Assembly (NCBI RefSeq): GCF_052088025.1
Contig: NZ_JBQCYD010000029.1
Span: 1 to 26,981, forward strand
Reading direction: 5' to 3'
Length of the DNA stretch: 26,981 nt
Source: Anaeromonas sp052088025
GTDB lineage: Bacteria; Bacillota; Clostridia; Tissierellales; SIT17
The position numbers and the translations under genes were made by a program. Below the pieces are notes generated by a model. It worked only from the letters and a program-made list of their open reading frames with translations, searched no databases and was not told the DNA's origin. Positions 16,625-24,225 of this stretch are shown here, one piece after another (position 1 is the first letter of the stretch; every line of letters starts with the position of its first letter).

Positions 16625-16631
16625 AAAAATA

Positions 16632-16670
16632 TCTGTCCTCTAAAGATTTTAGGGGACAGAAATTTTAAAA
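16632..16670 (+). terminator. Hairpin between prdB and prdD, possible partial terminator
   Basis: Arms TCTGTCCTCTAAA (16632-16644) and its complement with one T-G wobble (16648-16660), loop GAT, followed by AATTTTAAAAT, a short and interrupted T-tract. It sits inside the operon and could attenuate transcription or stabilise the upstream mRNA. Confidence 0.6.
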
Positions 16671-16724
16671 TAGCATTCTCCTATTAATGTGACTTTATAA
16701 AAATATCAATAGAAGGAGAGCAAA

Positions 16725-17486
16725 ATGGATAAAGAAGAAATACTTAGAAGACTTGTAATTAGAAGTTTTCATATAAATAAAGTTGAATTTGACTCAAGGA
16801 ATTCTATTTCTAATAATTCTTTAAAAATAGATAAAAGTTTTTTAGATAAGACAGTTGATTCAGAAGAATTAATAGATAAAGTTGAAATTGATATAATAAA
16901 ACCAGGTGAATATGATAAGTTTGTTAATAGTATTATGGACATAATACCTATATCTACAAAAGTATTAGGTAGTATTGGTGAAGGTATAACTCATACATTA
17001 ACGGGTGCATATATTATGCTTACAGGAATAGATTCAGAAGGAAAACAAATGGCTGAATTCGGATCCTCTGAAGGAATATTAGAAGAACAAATGATTTTTG
17101 GAAAAGCTGGAACATCTTCTAGAGAAGATTATATAATTCATATAGATATAACATTAAAGGGTGGACTTCCATTTGAGAGAAAACTTCCATTAGCAGCTCA
17201 TAGAATATGTGATAAATTTATTCAAAGCTTTAGGGATATCTTAAAGCAAAAAGATGGAAGAGATTCTGACTACTCTTGTGAATTTCATGACAAAGTAAGG
17301 CCTGGCAAGAAAAAAGTAATAATTATTAAACAAATAGCAGGTCAAGGAGCTATGAGTGATAATAATATATTGTCTGAAGAGCCAAGCGGTCTTGTTGGTG
17401 GTAAATCTATTATAGATATGGAAAATGTACCAATAATATTATCTCCAAATGAATATAGAGATGGAGCTTTAAGAGCAATGACCTAA
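16725..17486 (+). CDS. prdD: PrdD, PrdA-like protein (matches PrdA large chain)
   Basis: 253-residue paralogue of PrdA residues about 182-425: shared blocks include EFGSSEG, LAAHRICD against MAAHRATD, KKKVIIIKQIAGQGAMSDN against KKVVIIKEIMGQGAMHDN, and the final DGALRAMT against DGCIHALT. It lacks the N-terminal 180 residues and acidic linker of PrdA, and its end coincides with the point where PrdA is cleaved. Neither processing cysteine is present. Encoded 100 nt after prdB with its own AAGGAGA ribosome binding site. PrdD is part of prd operons in other Stickland bacteria; its biochemical role is not settled and it may be structural or accessory. Confidence 0.88.
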   Translation: MDKEEILRRLVIRSFHINKVEFDSRNSISNNSLKIDKSFLDKTVDSEELIDKVEIDIIKPGEYDKFVNSIMDIIPISTKVLGSIGEGITHTLTGAYIMLTGIDSEGKQMAEFGSSEGILEEQMIFGKAGTSSREDYIIHIDITLKGGLPFERKLPLAAHRICDKFIQSFRDILKQKDGRDSDYSCEFHDKVRPGKKKVIIIKQIAGQGAMSDNNILSEEPSGLVGGKSIIDMENVPIILSPNEYRDGALRAMT

Positions 17487-17506
17487 ATGTTAGAAAGGTG
17501 ATAAAA

Positions 17507-17980
17507 ATGGGAATAGGACCATCTACAAAAGAAACCACATTGCATCATTTTAGAGATCCATTATTAGATGTAGTATCTAAAGATGAAGACATAGATCTTT
17601 TAGGTATAATGATGGTAGGAACTCCTCAAGATAATAAAAGTAAACATTTTGTAGGAAAAAGAGCAGCACAATGGGCAGAATCAATGAGAGTAGACGGTGC
17701 AATTGTATCTGTAGATGCTTGGGGAAACTCACATGTTGACTATGCAAATACCATTGAAGAGATAGGTAAGAGAAATATACCAGTTGTAGGATTAAGTTTT
17801 ATAGGAACTCAAGCAAAATTCGTTGTTTCAAATAAATACATGGATACTATAGTTGATTTTAATAAATCTAAAGAAGGTATCGAAACAGAAGTTGTTGGTG
17901 AAAACAATGTTAATCATTTTGATTCCAAAAAAGCACTAGCTTTTTTGAAATTAAAGATGAAAAGAAAGGGGACTAAATAA
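17507..17980 (+). CDS. prdE: PrdE, PrdA-like protein (matches PrdA small chain)
   Basis: 157-residue paralogue of the pyruvoyl chain of PrdA. MGIGPSTKETTLHHFRDPL aligns with CIGPASKETSRHYWREPL starting exactly at the cleavage cysteine, and later blocks (IMMVGTPQ against VIFVGSPQ, DGAIVS, NSHVDYANTIEEIG, VVSNKYMDTIVDFNKS) also align. Start is taken as the ATG at 17507 because AAAGGTG lies 6 nt upstream; an in-frame GTG at 17498 overlaps that site. Glycine replaces the pyruvoyl-forming cysteine, so no pyruvoyl group is expected. It begins 20 nt after prdD in a different frame, so it is a true separate gene and not a sequencing error. Presumed partner of PrdD. Confidence 0.88.
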   Translation: MGIGPSTKETTLHHFRDPLLDVVSKDEDIDLLGIMMVGTPQDNKSKHFVGKRAAQWAESMRVDGAIVSVDAWGNSHVDYANTIEEIGKRNIPVVGLSFIGTQAKFVVSNKYMDTIVDFNKSKEGIETEVVGENNVNHFDSKKALAFLKLKMKRKGTK

Positions 17981-18984
17981 TGAGATTTACAAGAAGTATC
18001 AATGCTATAGATTCACACACTATGGGTGAACCTACAAGAATTGTAACAGGCGGAATTCCTACTATCCCAGGAAAGACAATGGCGGATAAAAAAGATTATT
18101 TACAAAACAATTTAGATTATTTAAGAACAGCACTTATGTTAGAACCAAGAGGTCATAATGATATGTTTGGATCAATTCTAACAGCTGCTGTAAATGAAGA
18201 AGCTGATTTTGGTATAGTTTTTATGGATGGCGGAGGCTATCTGAATATGTGTGGGCATGGTTCTATAGGAGCTATGACAATAGCTGTAGAGACTGGAATA
18301 GTTGAAGCTAAAGAGCCTATTACTAATGTTACAATGGATACACCAGCTGGAATAATAAAAGGAAAAGTAAAGGTAGAGAATGGAAAAGTTCAAGATGTTT
18401 CTATTGTAAATGTACCTGCATTTCTTTATAAAGAAGATGTTGAAATTGAAGTACCAGAAATTGGAACTGTAAAATTAGATATTTCTTTTGGTGGAAGTTT
18501 CTTTGCTATAGTTCATGCAAAGCAATTAGGTATAAAGGTTGATACTGAATATAGTGATCAATTATTAAAATATGGATTAAAAATCAGAGAAATATTAAAT
18601 GAAATTATAGAAGTAGAACATCCTGAATTAGCACATATAAATACTGTAGATTTAGTTGAAATATATGATGAACCTACTCATCCAGATGCTACTTATAAGA
18701 ATGTAGTAATATTTGGTCAAAAACAAATGGATAGATCTCCTTGTGGAACTGGTACTAGTGCTAAACTAGCTACATTATATTCAAAGGGTGAACTTAAAGA
18801 AGAAGAAGATTTTGTATATGAAAGTATTACAGGAACTTTATTTAAAGGTAAAATTGTAGGTAAGACAAAAATAGGGAATTTTGATGCTATAATACCTGAA
18901 ATTACTGGTTCAGCATACATTACTGGTTTCAGTCAATATGTAATAGATGAAGATGATCCAGTTAAGCATGGCTTCACTGTATAA
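17980..18984 (+). CDS. prdF: Proline racemase PrdF
   Basis: 334-residue cofactor-independent racemase interconverting L- and D-proline by a two-cysteine mechanism. Both catalytic cysteines are present: Cys91 in MCGHGSIG and Cys255 in DRSPCGTGTSAK; the intact start IDSHTMGEPTRIV is typical. Length equals that of the Clostridium sticklandii enzyme within a residue or so. Its ATG overlaps the prdE stop by one base (TAATG at 17978-17982), so it is translationally coupled. It supplies D-proline to PrdA/PrdB. A hydroxyproline epimerase is the main alternative for this fold, but the CGTGTSA motif and the operon make proline racemase much more likely. Confidence 0.95.
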   Translation: MRFTRSINAIDSHTMGEPTRIVTGGIPTIPGKTMADKKDYLQNNLDYLRTALMLEPRGHNDMFGSILTAAVNEEADFGIVFMDGGGYLNMCGHGSIGAMTIAVETGIVEAKEPITNVTMDTPAGIIKGKVKVENGKVQDVSIVNVPAFLYKEDVEIEVPEIGTVKLDISFGGSFFAIVHAKQLGIKVDTEYSDQLLKYGLKIREILNEIIEVEHPELAHINTVDLVEIYDEPTHPDATYKNVVIFGQKQMDRSPCGTGTSAKLATLYSKGELKEEEDFVYESITGTLFKGKIVGKTKIGNFDAIIPEITGSAYITGFSQYVIDEDDPVKHGFTV

Positions 18985-19006
18985 TATTTTAAAATAATTT
19001 ATATAT

Positions 19007-19049
19007 TTTTTATCTAAGTATAATGTTTTAACTTATACTTAGATAAAAA
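19007..19049. repeat. 17-bp perfect hairpin upstream of the TauE/SafE-like gene
   Basis: Arms 19007-19023 (TTTTTATCTAAGTATAA) and the exact complement 19033-19049, loop TGTTTTAAC. No T-run follows on the plus strand, so it is a poor forward terminator. The loop and arm ends contain TAATGTTTTAAC (19021-19032), identical to 12279-12290 in the prdC leader. It ends just before the ribosome binding site (about 19054-19060). Confidence 0.7.
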
Positions 19050-19067
19050 TAAATAGGAGGTAATATA

Positions 19068-20045
19068 ATGATAACAGCAATCTTAGGAGCCTTAGGAGCT
19101 TTTGCAGCATGGTTTTCAGTTGTTTTTGTTAAAGATTTTGTCCAGCATAAGGATCAATTAGAAGATAACTCGTGGGCAAAAGTTTCATCAATAGGATTTG
19201 TAACTAACTTTTTTGATACATTAGGAATAGGTTCATTTGCACCAACCACTGCATTATTAAGAGGATTTAAACAAGTTAAAGATAGGGTTATACCTGGTAC
19301 TTTAAACGTTTCATGTGCATTACCAGTTATGACAGAGGCATTTATATTTATTACAGTTATAGAAGTAGATATTTTGACATTAGTTTCAATGCTTGCAGCA
19401 GCAACTATAGGTGCGTGGGTTGGTGCTGGTATAGTATCTAAATTACCAGAAAAGAATGTTCAAGTTGTAATGGGAGTTGCATTACTCGTAACAGCATTCT
19501 TAATGGCAGCAGGTCAATTTGGATGGATGCCAGGTGGAGGAGATCCATTAAGTGAATCTTTTGATGGCGTTAGAAACGGTTTGATTTATGAGAGTATGGA
19601 TGTAGATGGAACAATGCTAGGAGTTCCTATTGGAGTTACTGGATTGAAACTTGCAATTGCTATTGTTGTTAACTTTATATTAGGTGCTCTTATGACTGCA
19701 GGTATAGGTTTATATGCACCTGCTATGGCGCTTGTATACTTTTTAGGTATGTCACCAAGAGTTGCATTCCCAATAATGATGGGTTCTTGTGCATTCTTAA
19801 TGCCAGTTGCGTCTGTTAAGTTTGTAAAAGAAGGAGCTTATAATAGAAAAGCTGCAATGGGAATTACTATAGGTGGATTAATTGGAGTATTTATAGCAGC
19901 CTATATAGTTAAATCATTACCTCTTGCAATATTAACTTATCTAGTAATAGTAGTTGTTCTTTATACTGGAGTAACAATGTTAATGGCAGCATTTAAAAAC
20001 AAAGAATTAGAAACTAAACCAGAAATGGATAAGATATCAAAATAG
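19068..20045 (+). CDS. TauE/SafE-type membrane permease in the prd locus
   Basis: 325-residue integral membrane protein with about eight predicted helices in two halves (about 1-160 and 190-315), each opening with related glycine-rich segments: FVTNFFDTLGIGSFAPTTAL near 47 and FILGALMTAGIGLYAPAMAL near 215. That internal repeat and the GIGxxAP motif are typical of the TauE/SafE (DUF81) family of anion exporters and permeases. It follows prdF by 83 nt in the same direction and ends at a strong terminator, so it closes the prd operon. The substrate cannot be read from sequence; export of 5-aminovalerate or uptake of a proline-related anion are reasonable ideas, as is sulfur or selenium compound transport. 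Canonical AGGAGGT before the ATG. Confidence 0.8.
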   Translation: MITAILGALGAFAAWFSVVFVKDFVQHKDQLEDNSWAKVSSIGFVTNFFDTLGIGSFAPTTALLRGFKQVKDRVIPGTLNVSCALPVMTEAFIFITVIEVDILTLVSMLAAATIGAWVGAGIVSKLPEKNVQVVMGVALLVTAFLMAAGQFGWMPGGGDPLSESFDGVRNGLIYESMDVDGTMLGVPIGVTGLKLAIAIVVNFILGALMTAGIGLYAPAMALVYFLGMSPRVAFPIMMGSCAFLMPVASVKFVKEGAYNRKAAMGITIGGLIGVFIAAYIVKSLPLAILTYLVIVVVLYTGVTMLMAAFKNKELETKPEMDKISK

Positions 20046-20051
20046 TACTAT

Positions 20052-20101
20052 AAAGAAAAAACCATTTAATGAAGTATACTTCATTAAATGGTTTTTTCTT
20101 T
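20052..20101 (+). terminator. Strong terminator of the prd operon
   Basis: Perfect 50-base palindrome centred on GTATAC, with A-rich left arm and T-rich right arm (ACCATTTAATGAAG and complement flanked by six A and six T). Functions on both strands; directly after the permease stop. Confidence 0.95.
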
Positions 20102-20251
20102 ATTTATATTTTATAAAAATTTCATATTTATAAAATTAACTTCATCCTACAAAACACTATGTTTTCCGACAATTAAGATATTTAAATGATATTTTAAAAA
20201 CAAGGACCTATCTATAACTAAAATAATAAAATAAATATTATTGATAATTAC

Positions 20252-20280
20252 TAGACAAAATTAACAATGCATAATATAAT
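20252..20280 (+). promoter_or_regulatory. Probable sigma-A promoter of the hydroxyproline operon
   Basis: TAGACA at 20252-20257, a 17-base spacer and TATAAT at 20275-20280, about 80 nt upstream of the regulator start. Best promoter match in the 257 nt gap; the rest of that gap holds nothing else recognisable apart from the direct repeat below. Confidence 0.55.
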
Positions 20281-20301
20281 AAAAATAGAAGTAATATTAA
20301 A

Positions 20302-20340
20302 GAATATTTCATGCATATGAAAACAAATATGAATATTTCA
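20302..20340. repeat. Direct repeat GAATATTTCA, possible operator
   Basis: Exact 10-base copies at 20302-20311 and 20331-20340, 29 bp apart. The first is part of the dyad TTTCAT-N4-ATGAAA. They lie just downstream of the predicted transcription start and upstream of the XRE-cupin regulator, a usual place for autoregulation. Confidence 0.45.
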
Positions 20341-20358
20341 CAAATGAAGGGGGCAAAT

Positions 20359-20940
20359 ATGCGAGAAATAGGAAGTGAGATTAAAGAATTAAGAAAACAA
20401 AACAATATGACTCTTAAAGATCTAAGTGAAAAGACTGGTTTATCAATAGGTTTTTTATCACAATTTGAAAGAGGATTATCTACAATAGCTATAGATTCCT
20501 TAGAACTAATAGCAAGATCTTTAGATGTGGGTTTATCACATTTTCTTTTAAAACCAAATGCTAAAGGGAAATATGTATTAAAAAGTTTTGAACAAGAGGT
20601 ACATGAAGTTATAAATAATAAATTCATTCATTATAATTTAAGTAATGATTTAAATAAGAAAAGTTTTTTACCTAGGAAGATAGAGATATTACCTATGGAA
20701 AAAGAAGAAGATATAAAGGAATACAGTCATAAGGGAGAGGAATTTATTTATGTAATTGAAGGAATCCTAACTCTTTTCCTAGATTCAAAAAGATATGATC
20801 TTTATCCTGGAGATAGCGCACATTATGACTCTCAAAAGATGCACAATTGGACAAATTATACAAGTAAGATGGTTAAAATTATTGTTGTTAGTACTCCAAA
20901 TCACTATTTTGAAGGTGAGGTGAACAGGGATAATGAATAA
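20359..20940 (+). CDS. XRE-family regulator with C-terminal cupin domain
   Basis: 193-residue transcription factor. An N-terminal helix-turn-helix of the XRE/Cro type (about 5-60, ELRKQNNMTLKDLSEKTGLSIGFLSQFERG) is followed by a cupin domain (about 105-180, HKGEEFIYVIEG...LYPGDSAHYDSQKMHNW) that should bind a small ligand. This architecture is common among repressors of amino acid and polyamine genes. The ATG at 20359 is chosen because AAGGGGGC stands 5-6 nt upstream; in-frame ATGs at 20311 and 20329 lack such a site. Its end overlaps the start of the activase gene by 8 nt, so it is the first gene of the hydroxyproline operon. Hydroxyproline or proline as ligand is inference. Confidence 0.87.
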   Translation: MREIGSEIKELRKQNNMTLKDLSEKTGLSIGFLSQFERGLSTIAIDSLELIARSLDVGLSHFLLKPNAKGKYVLKSFEQEVHEVINNKFIHYNLSNDLNKKSFLPRKIEILPMEKEEDIKEYSHKGEEFIYVIEGILTLFLDSKRYDLYPGDSAHYDSQKMHNWTNYTSKMVKIIVVSTPNHYFEGEVNRDNE

Positions 20941-21835
20941 TGCAGTAGTAATGAACATACAAAAATATTCAATTCATGATGGTCCTGGCATACGTACGAC
21001 TGTTTTTTTTAAGGGATGTCCTTTAGATTGTTGGTGGTGTCATAATCCAGAAAGTCAAAATTTTAACTTTGAATTGATGTTTTTTAAAGATAAATGTAGT
21101 GGATGTGGTCTATGTGCAAAAAAATGCAAGCAAGAAGCCATATCTATCAAAGATTCACTTGCTATTACTGATAATTCAAAATGCATATTATGTGGTAAAT
21201 GTAGTGAAGTTTGCATAAACCAAGCAAGAAAATTGGTAGGCAAAGAATTTTCATCAAAAGAGCTTATGAAAGAAATAAAAAAAGATGAGATTTTTTATGA
21301 AGAATCTGATGGAGGGGTAACTTTTTCAGGAGGAGAGCCTCTTTTACAAATTGAGTTTTTAGAAGAAATATTAAAATTGTGTAAAGAACATGGCATACAC
21401 ACTACAGTAGACACCAGTGGATATAGCGATTTTAGCAATTTTGAAAGAATTATAGAATATACAGATTTATTTCTCTATGATATAAAGCATTTAGATGATA
21501 ATATGCATAAGAAATACATGGGTGTTTCAAATAAATTAATAAAAGAGAACTTAAAAAAATTATCTGATAAAAATGCAAATATATTTGTAAGAGTTCCAAT
21601 TATTAGAGGAATAAATGATGATGATAAAAATATTGGGGAAACAATTGAATTTTTAAAAGATATTAATATATCTAAGCTTAATTTACTTCCATATCATAAA
21701 ATGGGAATGGAGAAATATTCACGTATTTCTAAAAAGTATAAGCTTACAGGAGAAGAAAAACCATCTGATGATGAAATGGAGAAAATATTATTAAAATTTA
21801 AAGAATTAAATACTAATATAAAAATAGGAGGATGA
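20933..21835 (+). CDS. hypE: HypE, glycyl-radical enzyme activase for hydroxyproline dehydratase
   Basis: 300-residue radical SAM enzyme that installs the glycyl radical on its partner HypD. Seen: N-terminal IHDGPGIRTTVF, the radical SAM motif CPLDCWWC (C29, C33, C36), two ferredoxin-type four-cysteine clusters (C55, C58, C61, C65 and C84, C87, C90, C94), then SGGEPLLQ near 140. The extra ferredoxin insert is typical of activases in the PFL-activase family other than PflA. The gene overlaps the regulator upstream by 8 nt and ends 5 nt before the hypD start. ATG at 20933 has GAGGTGA upstream; an in-frame ATG at 20951 is possible. The cognate enzyme is taken to be HypD from adjacency. Confidence 0.93.
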   Translation: MNNAVVMNIQKYSIHDGPGIRTTVFFKGCPLDCWWCHNPESQNFNFELMFFKDKCSGCGLCAKKCKQEAISIKDSLAITDNSKCILCGKCSEVCINQARKLVGKEFSSKELMKEIKKDEIFYEESDGGVTFSGGEPLLQIEFLEEILKLCKEHGIHTTVDTSGYSDFSNFERIIEYTDLFLYDIKHLDDNMHKKYMGVSNKLIKENLKKLSDKNANIFVRVPIIRGINDDDKNIGETIEFLKDINISKLNLLPYHKMGMEKYSRISKKYKLTGEEKPSDDEMEKILLKFKELNTNIKIGG

Positions 21836-21840
21836 TTTTT

Positions 21841-24198
21841 ATGATGTCAGAAAGAGTTAAGAAATTAAGAAAGCAAAGTGTTGAAGCAGTTCCATATATA
21901 TCAATGGAAAGAGCAAAGATTGTTGATGATGTGTATAAAAAGTATGAAGGTAGTGTTTCCATACCTGTTTTAAGGGCTTTAGTGCTTAAGGAGTTTATGT
22001 CAAAGAAAAAATTATGTATTAATGAAGGTGAGCTTATTGTTGGAGAAAGAGGAGAAGCACCTGCTGCAACACCTACCTATCCAGAACTATGTTGCCATAC
22101 TATAGAAGATTTTGAGATAATGAATGATAGAGAAAAAATATCATTTAAGGTTGATGAAGAAGCAAAAAAAATGCAAGAAGACATTATTCCTTATTGGGAA
22201 AAAAGATCTATGAGATATCATATACTTGAAAATATGACAGATGAGTGGAAAGATTGCTACTTAAATGGTATGTTTACAGAATTCCAAGAGCAAAGAGGTC
22301 CAGGCCATACTGTTGCTGATGGTAAAATATATAAAAAAGGGTTCTTAGATTTTAAAAAAGATATAGAAACAGAAATTGAAAATCTAGATTATAATAATGA
22401 TGATTCTGCTCTTGATAAAAAGATGCAACTTGAAGGTATGTCTATAGCTTGTGACGGGATAATGATACTGGGTGAAAGATATGCTGAACTTGCTAAAGAA
22501 ATGGCAAGAGAAGAAAAGGATGAAAAAAGAAAACAAGAATTACTTGATATAGCAGAAGTATGCAGTCATGTTCCAGCTAATGCACCAAGGACATTTAGGG
22601 AAGCTATTCAAATGTATTGGTTTGTACATTTATGTGTTATAACTGAACTAAATCCATGGGATTCTTTTAATCCTGGTAGATTAGATCAACACTTAAATCC
22701 ATTTTACCAGAAAGAAACAGAGGAAGGTTCTTTAGATAGGGAAGGTGCAAAAGAATTACTACAATGTTTTTGGGTTAAATTTAATAACCAACCTGCACCT
22801 CCAAAGGTAGGAATAACTCTAAAGGAAAGTGCAACATATACTGATTTTGCCAATATAAATAGTGGTGGACTTAAAGCCGATGGTTCTGATGGCGTAAATG
22901 ATGTAAGTTATTTAGTACTAGATGTTATTGATGAAATGAGATTATTACAGCCAAGCTCAAATGTTCAAATAAGTAAAAAAACTCCACAAAAGTTTTTGAA
23001 AAAAGCTCTTAATATTGTAAGAAAAGGTTGGGGTCAACCATCTTTATTTAATTCAGATGCAGTTATTCAAGAAATGTTAAATGCAGGTAAGGATATAGTT
23101 GATGCTAGATGTGGTGGAACGAGTGGATGTATTGAAACTGGAGCATTTGGTAAAGAAGCCTTTATTTTAACTGGTTACTTTAATATTCCAAAGGTACTTG
23201 AGATAACACTTAACAATGGATTAGATCCTATGAGTGGAAAAAAGCTTGGTATAGAAACAGGAGATGCAAGTAAATTCAAAAATTATGAGGAATTATTTGA
23301 AGCATTTAAAAAACAAATGAATCATTTTATTGATATAAAGGTAAGAGGAAATAGGGTTATAGAAAAATTATATGCAGAAAAAATGCCAGTTCCTTTTCTT
23401 TCAACAATCATAGATGACTGTATAAAAGAAGGTAAGGATTACAATGCTGGAGGAGCAAGATATAATGTAACTTATATTCAAGGCGTAGGAATAGGAAATA
23501 TAACAGATAGTCTTGCTGCAATTAAATATCATATATTTGATAAAAATAATTTCACTATGGATGAACTTTTAACAGCTATGAAAGATGATTTTAATGATCA
23601 TGAAATGATTCTGAATTTAGTTAAAAATAAAGCTCCAAAGTATGGAAATGATGATGACTATGCTGATGAAATAATGAAAGATGTATTTAAAACTTATTAT
23701 GATACTGTAACTGGAAGACCTAACATTAAAGGTGGAGAACATAGAATAAATATGTTGCCAACTACATGTCATATATACTTTGGTTCAGTAATAGGAGCTC
23801 TGCCAAGTGGCAAAAGAGCAAAAGAAGCTTTAGCTGATGGTATTTCACCTTCAAAGGGAGCAGATATAAACGGACCTACTAGTGTAATAAAATCTGCATC
23901 AAAAATGGATCATTTGATTACAGGAGGTACTCTTTTAAATCAAAAAGTTACGCCTTCTATGATAGAAGGAGAAGAAGGATTAGATAAATTATCTAATTTA
24001 GTTAGAGCATATTTCAAGCTTGATGGACATCATATACAATTTAATGTGTTTAATAGGCAAACTTTACTAAATGCTCAAAAGAATCCTGAAGATTATAAGA
24101 ATCTTATAGTTAGAGTTGCAGGATATAGCGATTATTTTTCAAATCTTAACAAAGATTTACAAGATGAAATTATAGCTAGAACAGAACAAGTAATATAA
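21841..24198 (+). CDS. hypD: Trans-4-hydroxy-L-proline dehydratase HypD (glycyl radical enzyme)
   Basis: 785-residue oxygen-sensitive glycyl radical enzyme that dehydrates trans-4-hydroxy-L-proline to (S)-1-pyrroline-5-carboxylate. The radical site is Gly761 in RVAGYSDYF; the thiyl cysteine is Cys430 in SGCIETG with Glu432 two residues on. Positions recalled as important in C. difficile HypD (H160, D278, S334, D339, F340, C434, E436, T645) all have identical residues here at a constant offset of four: H156, D274, S330, D335, F336, C430, E432, T641. That separates it well from glycerol, propanediol or choline enzymes. The ATG at 21841 is preferred, since AGGAGG at 21826-21831 is 9 nt upstream; an ATG at 21832 directly abuts it. 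Product goes to ProC next door. Confidence 0.95.
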   Translation: MMSERVKKLRKQSVEAVPYISMERAKIVDDVYKKYEGSVSIPVLRALVLKEFMSKKKLCINEGELIVGERGEAPAATPTYPELCCHTIEDFEIMNDREKISFKVDEEAKKMQEDIIPYWEKRSMRYHILENMTDEWKDCYLNGMFTEFQEQRGPGHTVADGKIYKKGFLDFKKDIETEIENLDYNNDDSALDKKMQLEGMSIACDGIMILGERYAELAKEMAREEKDEKRKQELLDIAEVCSHVPANAPRTFREAIQMYWFVHLCVITELNPWDSFNPGRLDQHLNPFYQKETEEGSLDREGAKELLQCFWVKFNNQPAPPKVGITLKESATYTDFANINSGGLKADGSDGVNDVSYLVLDVIDEMRLLQPSSNVQISKKTPQKFLKKALNIVRKGWGQPSLFNSDAVIQEMLNAGKDIVDARCGGTSGCIETGAFGKEAFILTGYFNIPKVLEITLNNGLDPMSGKKLGIETGDASKFKNYEELFEAFKKQMNHFIDIKVRGNRVIEKLYAEKMPVPFLSTIIDDCIKEGKDYNAGGARYNVTYIQGVGIGNITDSLAAIKYHIFDKNNFTMDELLTAMKDDFNDHEMILNLVKNKAPKYGNDDDYADEIMKDVFKTYYDTVTGRPNIKGGEHRINMLPTTCHIYFGSVIGALPSGKRAKEALADGISPSKGADINGPTSVIKSASKMDHLITGGTLLNQKVTPSMIEGEEGLDKLSNLVRAYFKLDGHHIQFNVFNRQTLLNAQKNPEDYKNLIVRVAGYSDYFSNLNKDLQDEIIARTEQVI

Positions 24199-24225
24199 AT
24201 TTAATTTTATGAAAGGGGATTTTTA

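Noticed and set aside
17484..17507. prdD/prdE as one PrdA-like gene broken by a frameshift
   Set aside because: Both parts have their own ribosome binding sites and the break falls at the family processing site; separate prdD and prdE genes are known in other prd operons.
20238..20627. Minus-strand open frame over the XRE regulator promoter and N-terminus
   Set aside because: It covers a clear helix-turn-helix coding region on the other strand and has no supporting start signal.
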